A stretch of DNA of 64,000 bases, taken from assembly GCA_028280115.1 (NCBI GenBank), contig JANQMJ010000012.1, positions 62,001-126,000 on the forward strand, read 5' to 3'. The notes beneath the pieces are model-generated. The model had not been told where the DNA came from and did not search any database. It saw only the letters and a program-made list of their open reading frames with translations. Positions within the stretch are counted from its first letter, which is position 1; the number at the start of each line of letters is the position of its first letter. The DNA comes from Parvularculaceae bacterium. GTDB taxonomy: Bacteria > Pseudomonadota > Alphaproteobacteria > Caulobacterales > Parvularculaceae. Position numbers and translations under genes: made by a program. Below, piece after piece: positions 1 through 8,181 of this stretch.

Positions 1-657
1 CGAATGCTCAAGCATCAAAACGCGGTTGGCGGACGCCAGCGCCACGGCGCCGCCCGATCCGCCTTCGCCGACGATGACCGACACGACCGGCGCGCCCAGC
101 CCCAGGGATTTTTCCGTACACGATGCGATGGCTTCGGCCTGGCCGCGCTCCTCCGCGCCGCGCCCGGGATAGGCGCCGGGCGTATCGACCAGCGTCACCA
201 CCGGCAGATCGAACCGTTCGGCAAGTTCCATCAGTCGGATCGCCTTGCGATAGCCTTCGGGCCGGGCCATGCCGAAATTGTGTTTGACGCGGCCCGCCGT
301 GTCGGAGCCCTTTTCATGGCCGATCAAAACGATCGAGCGGCCGCGAAAGCGCGCCGGCCCGCCGATGATCGCCAAATCCTCGCCGAAGGCGCGATCGCCG
401 GCAAGCGGCGTGAAGTCGTCGACCAGCCGGCCCACATAATCGGAAAAATGCGGCCGCGCCGCATGGCGCGCCACCTGGGTTTTTTGCCAGCGGGTTAACT
501 TGCCATAGGCGTCGGAGAGCAGCTGGTCGGCCTTGGCCTGCAGCTTTTCGACTTCCTCGGCCACATTGACGCCGCTGTCGGCGTCCATCTGGCGCAAGTC
601 CTCAATGCGGCCTTCGAGTTCGGCGATGGGTTTTTCAAAATCGAGATAGGTGCGCAT
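1..657 (-). CDS. accA: Acetyl-CoA carboxylase carboxyltransferase subunit alpha, partial
   Basis: Cytosolic subunit that, with AccD, moves the carboxyl group from carboxybiotin to acetyl-CoA to form malonyl-CoA for fatty acid synthesis. Only the first 219 codons are in the window; the family is usually near 320 residues, so about 100 are missing beyond the left edge. The protein begins [18 protein letters not shown], a helical N-terminal region, and continues into the crotonase-like core, with [11 protein letters not shown] at about residues 154-164 and the glycine-rich [12 protein letters not shown] at about 197-208. These are family signatures. The start is the ATG at 655-657. No strong ribosome site precedes it. 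It lies downstream of xerD on the same strand with about 100 bases of repeat-rich spacer between. The identity is secure. Confidence 0.95.
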   Translation of the reverse strand, partial: MRTYLDFEKPIAELEGRIEDLRQMDADSGVNVAEEVEKLQAKADQLLSDAYGKLTRWQKTQVARHAARPHFSDYVGRLVDDFTPLAGDRAFGEDLAIIGGPARFRGRSIVLIGHEKGSDTAGRVKHNFGMARPEGYRKAIRLMELAERFDLPVVTLVDTPGAYPGRGAEERGQAEAIASCTEKSLGLGAPVVSVIVGEGGSGGAVALASANRVLMLEHS

Positions 658-660
658 TCA

Positions 661-771
661 GGGACTAGGGGTTAGGGGCTGGGGATTAGGGTGAGCCTGT
701 TTGTTAAGTCCTAATATTTCACAAAGGGCGCGGCAACCCTGCCTAATCCCTATTCCCTAATCCCTATTCCC
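661..771. repeat. G-rich 7-base-phased repeat in inverted arrangement
   Basis: The accA-xerD spacer holds a left arm (661-691) built of TAGGG-type units (ACTAGGGG, TTAGGGG, ATTAGGG). A right arm (742-771) carries the complementary units CCTAATCCCTATTCCC repeated. The arms could pair imperfectly as an RNA hairpin, and the right arm is followed by a T-run (770-777). The right arm overlaps the end of xerD: the last codons, Gly-Asn-Arg-Asp and the TAG stop, are read from repeat units. The period is about 7 bases. A similar but different 7-base-phased repeat lies at 54410-54496. Confidence 0.6.
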
Positions 772-1722
772 TTTTTTCTTCGCCAGGGGATGTTTCGAAA
801 AGACAAGATCGCGCAGCCGGTCCTGGGCGACATGGGTGTAAATCTGCGTCGTCGTTATGTCGGCGTGGCCGAGCATCTGCTGAACGCTTCTGAGATCGGC
901 GCCGCCTTCGAGCAAATGGGTGGCGAAGGCGTGGCGCAACACATGGGGCGAAACCCTGGCCGGCGAAACCCCCGCCGAGACGGCGAGGTCCTTGAGCATT
1001 TGCGCGAACCGCGCCGCGGTGACATGGCCGGTCTTGCCGCGCGAGGGAAAGAGCCAGGGCGACGCGCTCGCGCCGGCTTTTTTCTTCGGTAAAAACGCCT
1101 TGCGCACCTCAAGATAGGCGTCGATCGCCGCAACCGCGCGCGGGGTCAGCGGCGCAAGACGTTCCCGCCCGCCCTTGCCGCGGACAATCAATGCGCGCTC
1201 GCCCTTGCGCGCCGCCGCCAGCGGCAGGCTGACCAGTTCGGAAACCCGCAGGCCCGCTGCGTATAACAGCTCCAGCATGGCGGTCAGGCGCAAGCCCGCC
1301 GCGCCGTCGATGTTTTCGGCTGCGTCGAACAGCGCGGCGACTTCATCAGTGCTCAGAATTTTCGGCAGCGGGCGGCGGGTTTTCGGCCGATCGATCGATG
1401 CGGCGGGATTGTCGGCGCGATAGCCCTCTTCGTACAAAAACCGATAGAACTGTTTCAGCGCGGAAACCTTAAGCGCGGCCGTCGAGGCGGCGATCCCGTC
1501 AGCCTCGAGCGCCGCCAGCCAGGCGGCGATGTCGCCTGCGCCCGCGGTTTCCAGCGTCTCCCCGCGCGCGCCGGCGAAGACCGCGAAACGCATGAGATCC
1601 CGGCCGTAGTTTTTCAGCGTGTTCGCCGCGGCGGCCCGCTCGACCGCCATCATTTCCAAAAACGCATCCATCAGACGCCGGTCGGCGCCGGCGGGATCGG
1701 GCGCGGCCGCCGCCTCGGTCAT
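757..1722 (-). CDS. xerD: Tyrosine recombinase XerD
   Basis: Site-specific recombinase (321 aa) that acts with XerC at dif to resolve chromosome dimers at division. An N-terminal SAM-like core-binding domain covers about residues 15-105. The catalytic domain follows with its expected residues: Arg in GLRVSEL (about 159), Lys in the beta-hairpin RGKGGRER, HVLRHAFATHLL (His-x-x-Arg, about 262-265), His in LGHADI, and the nucleophile Tyr in TQIYTHV (about 297). The start ATG overlaps the stop of the upstream exported-protein gene by four bases (ATGA), so the two are probably translated together. XerC is the alternative; the neighbourhood next to aroK and accA favours XerD. The C-terminus (GNRD) is encoded by an intergenic repeat. 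Confidence 0.9.
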   Translation of the reverse strand: MTEAAAAPDPAGADRRLMDAFLEMMAVERAAAANTLKNYGRDLMRFAVFAGARGETLETAGAGDIAAWLAALEADGIAASTAALKVSALKQFYRFLYEEGYRADNPAASIDRPKTRRPLPKILSTDEVAALFDAAENIDGAAGLRLTAMLELLYAAGLRVSELVSLPLAAARKGERALIVRGKGGRERLAPLTPRAVAAIDAYLEVRKAFLPKKKAGASASPWLFPSRGKTGHVTAARFAQMLKDLAVSAGVSPARVSPHVLRHAFATHLLEGGADLRSVQQMLGHADITTTQIYTHVAQDRLRDLVFSKHPLAKKKGNRD

Positions 1723-3419
1723 TGGGTGCGCGGAGGCTTCAGCCGCGGGATGAGGCCGCCCTCTTCTTCTTGTTTTGGTTCCTCCGGCGTCTCCTCGGCG
1801 GCCGGCGGGGTTTCGTCGGGGACAAATTTCGCCGCCCAGGCGCGCTCGAACGCGTAACGCCGGCGCAGGGCCGTCATGCCCGCGGCGCGCAAGGACTGGC
1901 TGATCGCGACGGTTTCGATTTCGCCGCCGGAAGCAGTCCCCGCCGAGGCGGCGAGCGCGGCGAGCCCGGCCTGGCCCACCTTGTCTTCCAGCGCGGCGTC
2001 GAACGCGGCTTCAAGAATGCGCGCGGTCACCGCGGGGTCCTGATGCGACGCCGCCGAGGACGCCGGGCGCACATCCCCGCCGAGCAGGGAAACGTCGCCG
2101 GCCCGGGCGACTTGCGCGGCGGTCAGCGGATCGAGCACGGCGAGCAGATTGACCTGATCGATGAACGCCAGCCCCTGCGCTTCAGGCAGCGCCGCGACGC
2201 TGTCGTTGGGGCCGAGCATCGCCAGCAGCCATTGGCCGGCGCCGACGCTGTCGCCCACGGCCATGCGCGCCAGCGCGAAGCGCGCCGCCGCGTTCGGCGA
2301 CAGAAGCGTTCCTTCCAGCGCCGCGATTTCATTCGCATAAAGAAGACTGAGCGCATAGGCGCGATGAAAACTGTCGGCAACGCCCAGGGCGAGCGCAATC
2401 CGCTGCGCCTTGTCGCGCAGGAATTCCGGCGCGCTCATCGCCAAAACCGACTGATAAAGCGCCGCGTCGGTGAAGGGGTCTTGCGGCCGCGCCCGCGCCG
2501 CAACCGCTGCGCCGCCAATGTCGTCCGCCGCCAATTCAACGCTTTCAAGAACGCCGGCAAGGACCGCCGGGCCGATCACGCCCATGGCGACGGCGCGTTC
2601 GGCCGCATCGATGCGCGTTGCCGGATCAAGGCTCGCATCGCGGGCGACGGCGCCGAGAACACCGCCGTCGGCGGCGTCAAGACGGTCCGGCGTGAAAGGA
2701 AGCCTTAGCTTGCGGGCGATGGCGTATTGCAACGCGTCCGCCACAGCGGGCGGGTTTTGCGGCAGCGCGCCGGTCGTCGCGGCGGACAGAAAGACGTCGT
2801 CGCTTTCGCTCAATTCGCCTTGATCGCGCAGAATGCCGAGGGTTAAATCCGCCGCGTCGCGTTCGTCCGCTTCGGCGTAACAGAACACGCGCAGGCGAAC
2901 CCAGAACAATTCTTCGCGCCCCGAAGTCAGGCCCGCGCCGCGGCGGCAGGCGGCGGCGACATCGCCGTCGAGCAAGTCGGCGACCGCTTCGGCCTGCCCT
3001 GTCCAGGGATCGCCGCGCTCCGCGGTCGAAAGACTCGCCACCGTGCGCGCCTCGTCGACAAAACCGGCGCGCGCAAGGGCCAGCAGCTTTTTTCCGCCCA
3101 AGGACGGTCCGGCGCCCGCAGGCGCGTCGCCGGGCGAAAGAAGGGTTCGCTTCATGGCGTCGCCGAGGCTCGGCGCGGAAAGCCGGGCCGGCAGATTGGT
3201 CAGCAGGAACTCCACCGTCTGCGGGTCCGATCCGCGCCACAGGCTCGCCGGCAAGGCGCCGCTCGCGGGATCGAGCGTGCCGGTGGAAAACGCGTCCCGC
3301 GAAAGCGGCTGTGACTCGACCGCCTCCGGCAGCGCGACCTGGGCTGTCGCCGTCATCGACGCGCTCAAGCTGAGGCCGAACAAGACGATGGCGAAAGGAA
3401 ACGACTTATGACGCGACAT
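1719..3419 (-). CDS. Exported protein of unknown function
   Basis: A 566-residue protein that begins with a clear signal peptide: basic MSRHK, a hydrophobic stretch to about residue 24, and a likely cleavage after ATA before QVALPEAV. The mature part is alanine- and leucine-rich, apparently all-helical, with no catalytic motif I recognise. The composition and repeated short helices suggest a solenoid (TPR/HEAT-like), an inference only. The tail (about 540-566) is rich in Pro, Glu and Lys, which suggests a disordered end. The start ATG is preceded by a strong AGGAGG site that lies inside the upstream small gene, and the two overlap by 14 bases. The four-base overlap with xerD downstream makes a three-gene transcription unit likely. 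I do not assign a function. Confidence 0.8.
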   Translation of the reverse strand: MSRHKSFPFAIVLFGLSLSASMTATAQVALPEAVESQPLSRDAFSTGTLDPASGALPASLWRGSDPQTVEFLLTNLPARLSAPSLGDAMKRTLLSPGDAPAGAGPSLGGKKLLALARAGFVDEARTVASLSTAERGDPWTGQAEAVADLLDGDVAAACRRGAGLTSGREELFWVRLRVFCYAEADERDAADLTLGILRDQGELSESDDVFLSAATTGALPQNPPAVADALQYAIARKLRLPFTPDRLDAADGGVLGAVARDASLDPATRIDAAERAVAMGVIGPAVLAGVLESVELAADDIGGAAVAARARPQDPFTDAALYQSVLAMSAPEFLRDKAQRIALALGVADSFHRAYALSLLYANEIAALEGTLLSPNAAARFALARMAVGDSVGAGQWLLAMLGPNDSVAALPEAQGLAFIDQVNLLAVLDPLTAAQVARAGDVSLLGGDVRPASSAASHQDPAVTARILEAAFDAALEDKVGQAGLAALAASAGTASGGEIETVAISQSLRAAGMTALRRRYAFERAWAAKFVPDETPPAAEETPEEPKQEEEGGLIPRLKPPRTQ

Positions 3420-3531
3420 CGCGCGCTTCCTCCTCGATCATGCGCTGCTCGGGATCGAGCATCTGACCGTAGACATAAAGGCCGGCCATCGCCGCCAGGA
3501 AAAGCAACAAAATCACAATAATGAACCGCAC
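3406..3531 (-). CDS. Small single-span membrane protein
   Basis: A 41-residue protein from a GTG start at 3529-3531, chosen because an AGGAG site lies about 9 bases upstream and because extending to the ATG at 3639 adds a basic, non-conserved-looking stretch that runs into the aroK promoter region. It is almost all one transmembrane helix (FIIVILLLFLAAMAGLYVYG) followed by a short acidic tail, MLDPEQRMIEEEARDVAS. No function is known to me. Its end overlaps the start of the exported-protein gene and supplies that gene's ribosome site, so it probably leads the operon and is coupled to it. It is divergent from aroK. Confidence 0.65.
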   Translation of the reverse strand: MRFIIVILLLFLAAMAGLYVYGQMLDPEQRMIEEEARDVAS

Positions 3532-3677
3532 GGTCCGCCGCTCCTTCGCCGATGAGAGTTCGCCCGATAGAAAGGCCCAGCCCAGCCCCAGTTTCGCAGT
3601 TCGGCGCAAGCGACCTCTTCCGGCAAGCGCTCGCCCCATCTAGCGCTCGCGCGCGCACTCGCCTACATCTAGCCGCC

Positions 3678-4259
3678 ATGGTCCAATCCGGCAAATACCC
3701 CCATTTTCAATGCGATCGGACGATCGTTCTGGTGGGCATGATGGGGTCAGGCAAGACCACCGTCGGCCGGCGCCTGGCGCCGCGCATCGGCCTGGGATTC
3801 TTCGACGTGGACGCGGAGATCGAAAAGGCCGCCGGAATGCCGGTTTCCGAGCTTTTTCAAATACATGGCGAGGATAGCTTCCGTGACGGGGAAGCAAAGG
3901 TCATCAAGCGTTTGCTGAACGGGCCGCCTCATGTGCTGGCGACCGGCGGCGGCGCGCTGATGCGGGCGGAAACGCGCCGGCTGGTCGCGGAAAAGTCGGT
4001 CTCGATCTGGCTCAAGGCCGATCTCGACACCCTGGCCCGGCGCGCCACCCGCCGGGGCACGCGCCCGCTCCTGAAAAAGGGCGATCCGCGCGAGACCCTG
4101 AAAACCCTCCTCGCCGAGCGCCTGGCCTATTACACCGCCGCCGATATTCACATTGAAAGCCAGCCCGGTCCCCATGGCGCCACGGTCAACCTGATCGTCG
4201 ATACGCTTGCGGATTATTTCGGCGTCGACCACAGCGAGCAGCGCGAGGCGTCGACATGA
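3678..4259 (+). CDS. aroK: Shikimate kinase
   Basis: Phosphorylates shikimate at the 3-hydroxyl with ATP, fifth step of the chorismate pathway, in the cytosol. The 193-residue protein shows a Walker A motif GMMGSGKT at residues 20-27, DVDAEIE with the shikimate-binding Asp at about 45, the GGGA shikimate loop at about 90-93, and the lid arginine in GTRPLL. I chose the ATG at 3678: a reading frame extends to 3552, but the added N-terminus is Arg/Pro-rich and outside the family. The stop overlaps the aroB start (ATGA), so aroK-aroB are translationally coupled, as in many proteobacteria. It is divergent from the small membrane-protein gene. Confidence 0.95.
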   Translation: MVQSGKYPHFQCDRTIVLVGMMGSGKTTVGRRLAPRIGLGFFDVDAEIEKAAGMPVSELFQIHGEDSFRDGEAKVIKRLLNGPPHVLATGGGALMRAETRRLVAEKSVSIWLKADLDTLARRATRRGTRPLLKKGDPRETLKTLLAERLAYYTAADIHIESQPGPHGATVNLIVDTLADYFGVDHSEQREAST

Positions 4260-5371
4260 GCGTTGAATGCGTGCGCGTGGCGTTGGGCGCGCGCGCTTAT
4301 GACATTCACATCGGAGAAGGGTTGCTCGAGCGCGCTGGCGCGTTTCTCGCGCCGCTGCTGCACCGTCCGCGCGTCGTCATCGTGACCGATGAAAACGTCG
4401 CCGCCGCGCAAGGGGCGCGTTTGAAAAGCGGCCTTGAAAAAGCCGCGATCGATCATGAATTCGTCGTCCTGACGCCGGGCGAAGAAACCAAATCGTTCAA
4501 CCAGCTCGAAGCGCTGACCGGCAGACTGCTCGATCTCGGCGTGGAACGCCGCGATCTTATCGTCGCTTTCGGCGGCGGCATGATTGGCGATCTTGCCGGT
4601 TTCGCGGCGGCGATCCTGCGTCGCGGCTGCCGGTTCGCGCAGCTGCCGACCACCTTGCTGGCGCAGGTCGACAGCGCCGTCGGCGGCAAGACCGCGATCA
4701 ATACCGCCCAGGGCAAGAACCTGATCGGCGCGTTTCATCAGCCGGCGCTGGTGCTTGCAGACATCGAAGCGCTTGAAACCCTCCCCGAACGGGAATTGCG
4801 CGCGGGCTATGCGGAAGTCGTCAAATACGGCCTGATCGCCGACGCCGACTTTTTCGCCTGGCTGGAAACCAACGGCGCTGCGCTGATCGCCGGCGATGCG
4901 GACGCGCGGCGCCATGGTGTCAAAACCTCCTGCGCCGCGAAGGCGGCGGTCGTCAGCGCGGACGAAACCGAGCAAAACACGCGCGCGCTTTTAAACTTCG
5001 GACATACGTTCGGTCATGCTTTCGAAGCCGCCTATGGCTACTCCGACCGGCTGCTCCACGGCGAAGCGGTCGCGTTGGGTATGAGTCTGGCGCTTGATTA
5101 TTCCGTGCGGCGCGGATTGCTGCCGGGCGACAAAGCCGAGCGCGCAAAGGCCCATCTCAAAGCCGTCGGCCTGCCGGTCTCGATAGCGGATTTGAAACCC
5201 GGCGCGGATATCTCAAGCGGCAAGCTTGCCGAGCTGATGATGCAGGATAAAAAGGTCGAGAGCGGCCGGCTCACCCTGATCCTCGCGCGGAACATCGGCG
5301 AGGCGGCGATCGTCAAGGACGCGCCCGTCGGCGACATTGAAGACTTCCTAAAACAGAAAACCGCCCGCTAA
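4256..5371 (+). CDS. aroB: 3-dehydroquinate synthase
   Basis: Converts DAHP to 3-dehydroquinate, second step of the chorismate pathway; a cytosolic, metal- and NAD-dependent enzyme. At 371 residues it matches the family. Visible signatures are GGGMIGDLAGF (NAD-binding turn, about 105-115), LPTTLLAQVDSAVGGKT with the active-site Lys, AGYAEVVKYG with a metal-ligand Glu, NFGHTFGHA and LLHGEAVALGM with the metal-ligand histidines. It overlaps aroK by four bases and is followed after 20 bases by the CNNM-type gene, so all three could share one transcript. Confidence 0.95.
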   Translation: MSVECVRVALGARAYDIHIGEGLLERAGAFLAPLLHRPRVVIVTDENVAAAQGARLKSGLEKAAIDHEFVVLTPGEETKSFNQLEALTGRLLDLGVERRDLIVAFGGGMIGDLAGFAAAILRRGCRFAQLPTTLLAQVDSAVGGKTAINTAQGKNLIGAFHQPALVLADIEALETLPERELRAGYAEVVKYGLIADADFFAWLETNGAALIAGDADARRHGVKTSCAAKAAVVSADETEQNTRALLNFGHTFGHAFEAAYGYSDRLLHGEAVALGMSLALDYSVRRGLLPGDKAERAKAHLKAVGLPVSIADLKPGADISSGKLAELMMQDKKVESGRLTLILARNIGEAAIVKDAPVGDIEDFLKQKTAR

Positions 5372-5391
5372 CGGGCGTTGAGGCGACATTC

Positions 5392-6684
5392 ATGGAAAAT
5401 TTCGATTCGACCTTGCTCGTTCCCATCGGGATCATCGCTCTGTTGCTCTTGCTGTCGGCGTTCTTTTCCGGTTCGGAAACCGCGCTGACCGCGACGTCAA
5501 AGGCGCGCATGCACAAGCTTGAAAGCGACGGCGACTTGCGCGCGCGGCGGGTCAATGTCCTGATCCGCGACCGCGAACGGCTGATCGGGGCCATTCTGCT
5601 GGGCAACAATCTCGTCAACATTCTCGCCTCGGCGCTCGCCACCAGCGTGTTCCTCAATCTGTTCGGCGGGTCGCAAATCGCCGTCGCCTGGGCCACCGTC
5701 ACCATGACCGTCCTGGTGCTGGTCTTTGCTGAAGTCACGCCCAAGACCGCCGCCATCGCCCGGCCCGACGCCTTCGCCATGCTGGTCGCGCCGCTAATGC
5801 GCTGGGTGGTGTTCCTGTTCGCGCCGGTCACCCGTATCGTTCAACTGATCGTGCGCGGGGCGCTGCATCTGTTCGGCCTCGACGTCTCCAAGGACAGCGC
5901 GGTGTTTTCCGTCGCCGAGGAACTGCGCGGCGCCATCGACCTGCACCATTCCGAAGGGCGCGTCGGCAAGGAGGCGCGCGATCTCTTCCGCGGCGCCCTC
6001 GATCTTCACGAAATCCGCATCGAAGAGATCATGGTCCACCGCAAGTCGATCGAAATGCTCGACCTTGATCGGCCCAAAGAAGAAATCATCCAGCAGGCGC
6101 TCAAAAGCGTGCACACAAGGCTGCCGCTTTACCGCGGCGATCCCGACAACGTCCTGGGGGTCCTGCACGCCAAGGATCTCCTGCGGGCGCTCTGGGACAG
6201 CGAAGGCGACGTCGGCGGGATCGATATCGAGGAAATCGCGCGCACGCCCTATTTCGCGCCGGAAACGACGACGCTGGAAGAGCAACTCGACGCCTTCAAG
6301 GTCAAGCAAGAACATTTCGCGCTGGTCGTCGACGAATATGGCGCGCTGATGGGCCTGGTCACCATGGAGGACATCCTCGAGGAGATCGTCGGCGAAATCG
6401 AGGACGAATATGACAGTCCGGTCCAGGGCGTGCGGCCGCAAGGGGACGGCTCGCTCAATGTCGACGGCGACGTGACCATTCGCGATCTCAACCGCGCCAT
6501 GGACTGGTCCCTGCCCGACGACGAAGCCGTCACCGTCGCCGGCCTGGTCATCCATGAAGCGCAGTCGATCCCGGAAGTCGGCCAGACATTCTCTTTTCAC
6601 AGCTTCCGCTTCAAGATATTGAGACGGCGGCGCAACCAGATCACCGCCGTCAAGATCACCCCGATTGCCGACCTGGCCGACTGA
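5392..6684 (+). CDS. CNNM/CorC-type (hemolysin C family) membrane protein
   Basis: A 430-residue member of the CNNM/CorC family. It has an N-terminal DUF21 domain with about four membrane segments (residues 10-175, first segment at PIGIIALLLLLSAFFSG), a pair of CBS domains (about 200-330), and a C-terminal CorC_HlyC domain (about 345-425). Family members are linked to magnesium or cobalt handling; the older name hemolysin is misleading. The Ser-Gly-Ser-Glu turn (FSGSETALTA) near residue 25-34 is the typical DUF21 signature. It follows aroB closely and precedes the MFS gene by 38 bases. Confidence 0.88.
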   Translation: MENFDSTLLVPIGIIALLLLLSAFFSGSETALTATSKARMHKLESDGDLRARRVNVLIRDRERLIGAILLGNNLVNILASALATSVFLNLFGGSQIAVAWATVTMTVLVLVFAEVTPKTAAIARPDAFAMLVAPLMRWVVFLFAPVTRIVQLIVRGALHLFGLDVSKDSAVFSVAEELRGAIDLHHSEGRVGKEARDLFRGALDLHEIRIEEIMVHRKSIEMLDLDRPKEEIIQQALKSVHTRLPLYRGDPDNVLGVLHAKDLLRALWDSEGDVGGIDIEEIARTPYFAPETTTLEEQLDAFKVKQEHFALVVDEYGALMGLVTMEDILEEIVGEIEDEYDSPVQGVRPQGDGSLNVDGDVTIRDLNRAMDWSLPDDEAVTVAGLVIHEAQSIPEVGQTFSFHSFRFKILRRRRNQITAVKITPIADLAD

Positions 6685-6722
6685 GCGGCCGCTCGGCCAG
6701 ATTGAAAAGCGGAAAAGGGTTT

Positions 6723-8024
6723 ATGGCGAAATCGCCGGGCCGAAACGCCCTGTTGTTCATATTTATCACCGTCGTGCTCAACATGATCGGCCTTGGCGTC
6801 ATCATGCCGGTGATGCCGCAGCTGATTATGGACGTGACCGGCGACGATCTCGCCCACGCCGCGCAATGGGGCGGCTATCTGACGCTCGTTTATGCGCTCA
6901 TGCAATTCATCATGATGCCGGTGATGGGCGGGCTGTCGGACCGTTACGGACGCCGGCCGGTTCTTCTGGCCTCGATGGCGGCCTACGCGTTTGATTTTTT
7001 CATCATGGCGGTGGCGCCGGTAATCAGCATTATCTTGATCGCGCGCGTGCTCGCCGGCGCCTTTGCGGCGACCTTCGCCACCGCCAACGCCTATATCGCC
7101 GACATCACGCCGCCGGAAAAACGCGCCGCCAATTTCGGCCTGATCGGCGCGGCGTTCGGTCTGGGCTTCGTCATCGGGCCTGGCCTTGGCGGTCTCCTGG
7201 GCGATCAGTTCGGACCGCGCGCGCCGTTTTATTTCGTCGCCGTCCTGGGCGCGGCGAACTTTGTGTTCGGTTTCTTGGTCCTGCCCGAAACCCTTAAACC
7301 GGAACATCGCCGGCCGTTCGACTGGAAGCGCGCCAATGCGTTCGGCAACTTCAAGCAATTTGCGCAATATCCGATCATGCTGCCCATCGCCGGGGTGCTG
7401 CTGATCGCCCAGTTGGCGCACTGGGCCTATCCTTCGGTTTGGGCCTATTACGCGGAAGAAAAATTTAGCTGGACGCCGGCGACGATCGGCGTGTCCTTGA
7501 TGTTTATCGGCTTTACGGCGGCTGTCGTGCAGGGCGGGCTGACCCGCATTATCATCCCGAAGATCGGAGAACGCGCCGCGGCCATCGGCGCCATGCTGGT
7601 GACGATGTTCGCCTATATCGGTTTTTCCCTGGCGACGACAGCCTGGATGGTCTACGTCCTGATCGCTATTTCATCGCTCGGGGGTCTCGCCCAGCCGGCG
7701 CTGCAGGGCATCATGTCGCGCACCATTCCGCCCAATGCGCAAGGCGAGCTGCAAGGCGCCATCGCCGCGGTCATGAGCATCACCATGGTGATCAGCCCGC
7801 TGGTGATGACGCAGATCTTTTCCGCCTTCATCTCGCCGGGCGAGCCGTATTCCATATTGAACGTGACAATCCTGCCGGATGGCGCGCCGTTTTATTTTCC
7901 GGGCGCGCCCTTCGTGTTTTCCGCGTTCCTGGAAATCTGCGCCATCGCCATGCTGTTCGTGGCGTTCGGCCGCATCAAGCGGCCGCGAAAGGACGCATCG
8001 GAACCGTCCAACGCCTCGGCCTAG
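6723..8024 (+). CDS. MFS exporter, TetA-like
   Basis: A 433-residue major facilitator of the 12-helix drug/H+ antiporter type. TM1 (LFIFITVVLNMIGLGVIMPV) and the loop motif GGLSDRYGRRPVL (motif A, about 65-77) closely resemble the tetracycline-exporter branch; motif C-like glycine and proline positions are visible near AAFGLGFVIGPGLGG. The substrate cannot be named from sequence. I chose the ATG at 6723, with GGAAAAGGG just upstream, over a TTG at 6702. The stop codon TAG lies inside the CTAGAG end of the following repeat. Confidence 0.88.
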   Translation: MAKSPGRNALLFIFITVVLNMIGLGVIMPVMPQLIMDVTGDDLAHAAQWGGYLTLVYALMQFIMMPVMGGLSDRYGRRPVLLASMAAYAFDFFIMAVAPVISIILIARVLAGAFAATFATANAYIADITPPEKRAANFGLIGAAFGLGFVIGPGLGGLLGDQFGPRAPFYFVAVLGAANFVFGFLVLPETLKPEHRRPFDWKRANAFGNFKQFAQYPIMLPIAGVLLIAQLAHWAYPSVWAYYAEEKFSWTPATIGVSLMFIGFTAAVVQGGLTRIIIPKIGERAAAIGAMLVTMFAYIGFSLATTAWMVYVLIAISSLGGLAQPALQGIMSRTIPPNAQGELQGAIAAVMSITMVISPLVMTQIFSAFISPGEPYSILNVTILPDGAPFYFPGAPFVFSAFLEICAIAMLFVAFGRIKRPRKDASEPSNASA

Positions 8025-8181
8025 AGTGATCTGACTTGGAATTGATTCACTTCACCATCCTTCGAGACGCAAAAATCTCCTCATCCTGAGGGTCGCCGTA
8101 AGGCGACGTCTCGAAGGACGAGGAGATTTTTGCTCCTCAGGATGAGGCTGAGTGCATCAACTTAAGTTCAGGATGCTCTAG
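8021..8181. repeat. Nested palindromic repeat (CTAGAG...CTCTAG outer, CTTCGAGAC inner)
   Basis: The outer element has imperfect inverted arms: the left begins CTAGAGTGATCTGACTTGG (8021-) and the right ends AAGTTCAGGATGCTCTAG (-8181). Inside lies a second palindromic unit of about 90 bases (8059-8146) with several paired segments: CCTTCGAGAC (8059-8068) with GTCTCGAAGG (8108-8117), AAAAATCTCCTC (8071-8082) with its complement (8120-8131), CTCATCCTGAGG (8080-8091) with its complement (8135-8146), and GTCGCC/GGCGAC at the tip. It separates two convergent genes, and both of their TAG stop codons lie in the element's ends. Confidence 0.75.

Noticed and set aside
3552-3677. N-terminal extension of AroK
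   Set aside because: Arg/Pro-rich residues outside the shikimate kinase fold; the ATG at 3678 gives normal length.
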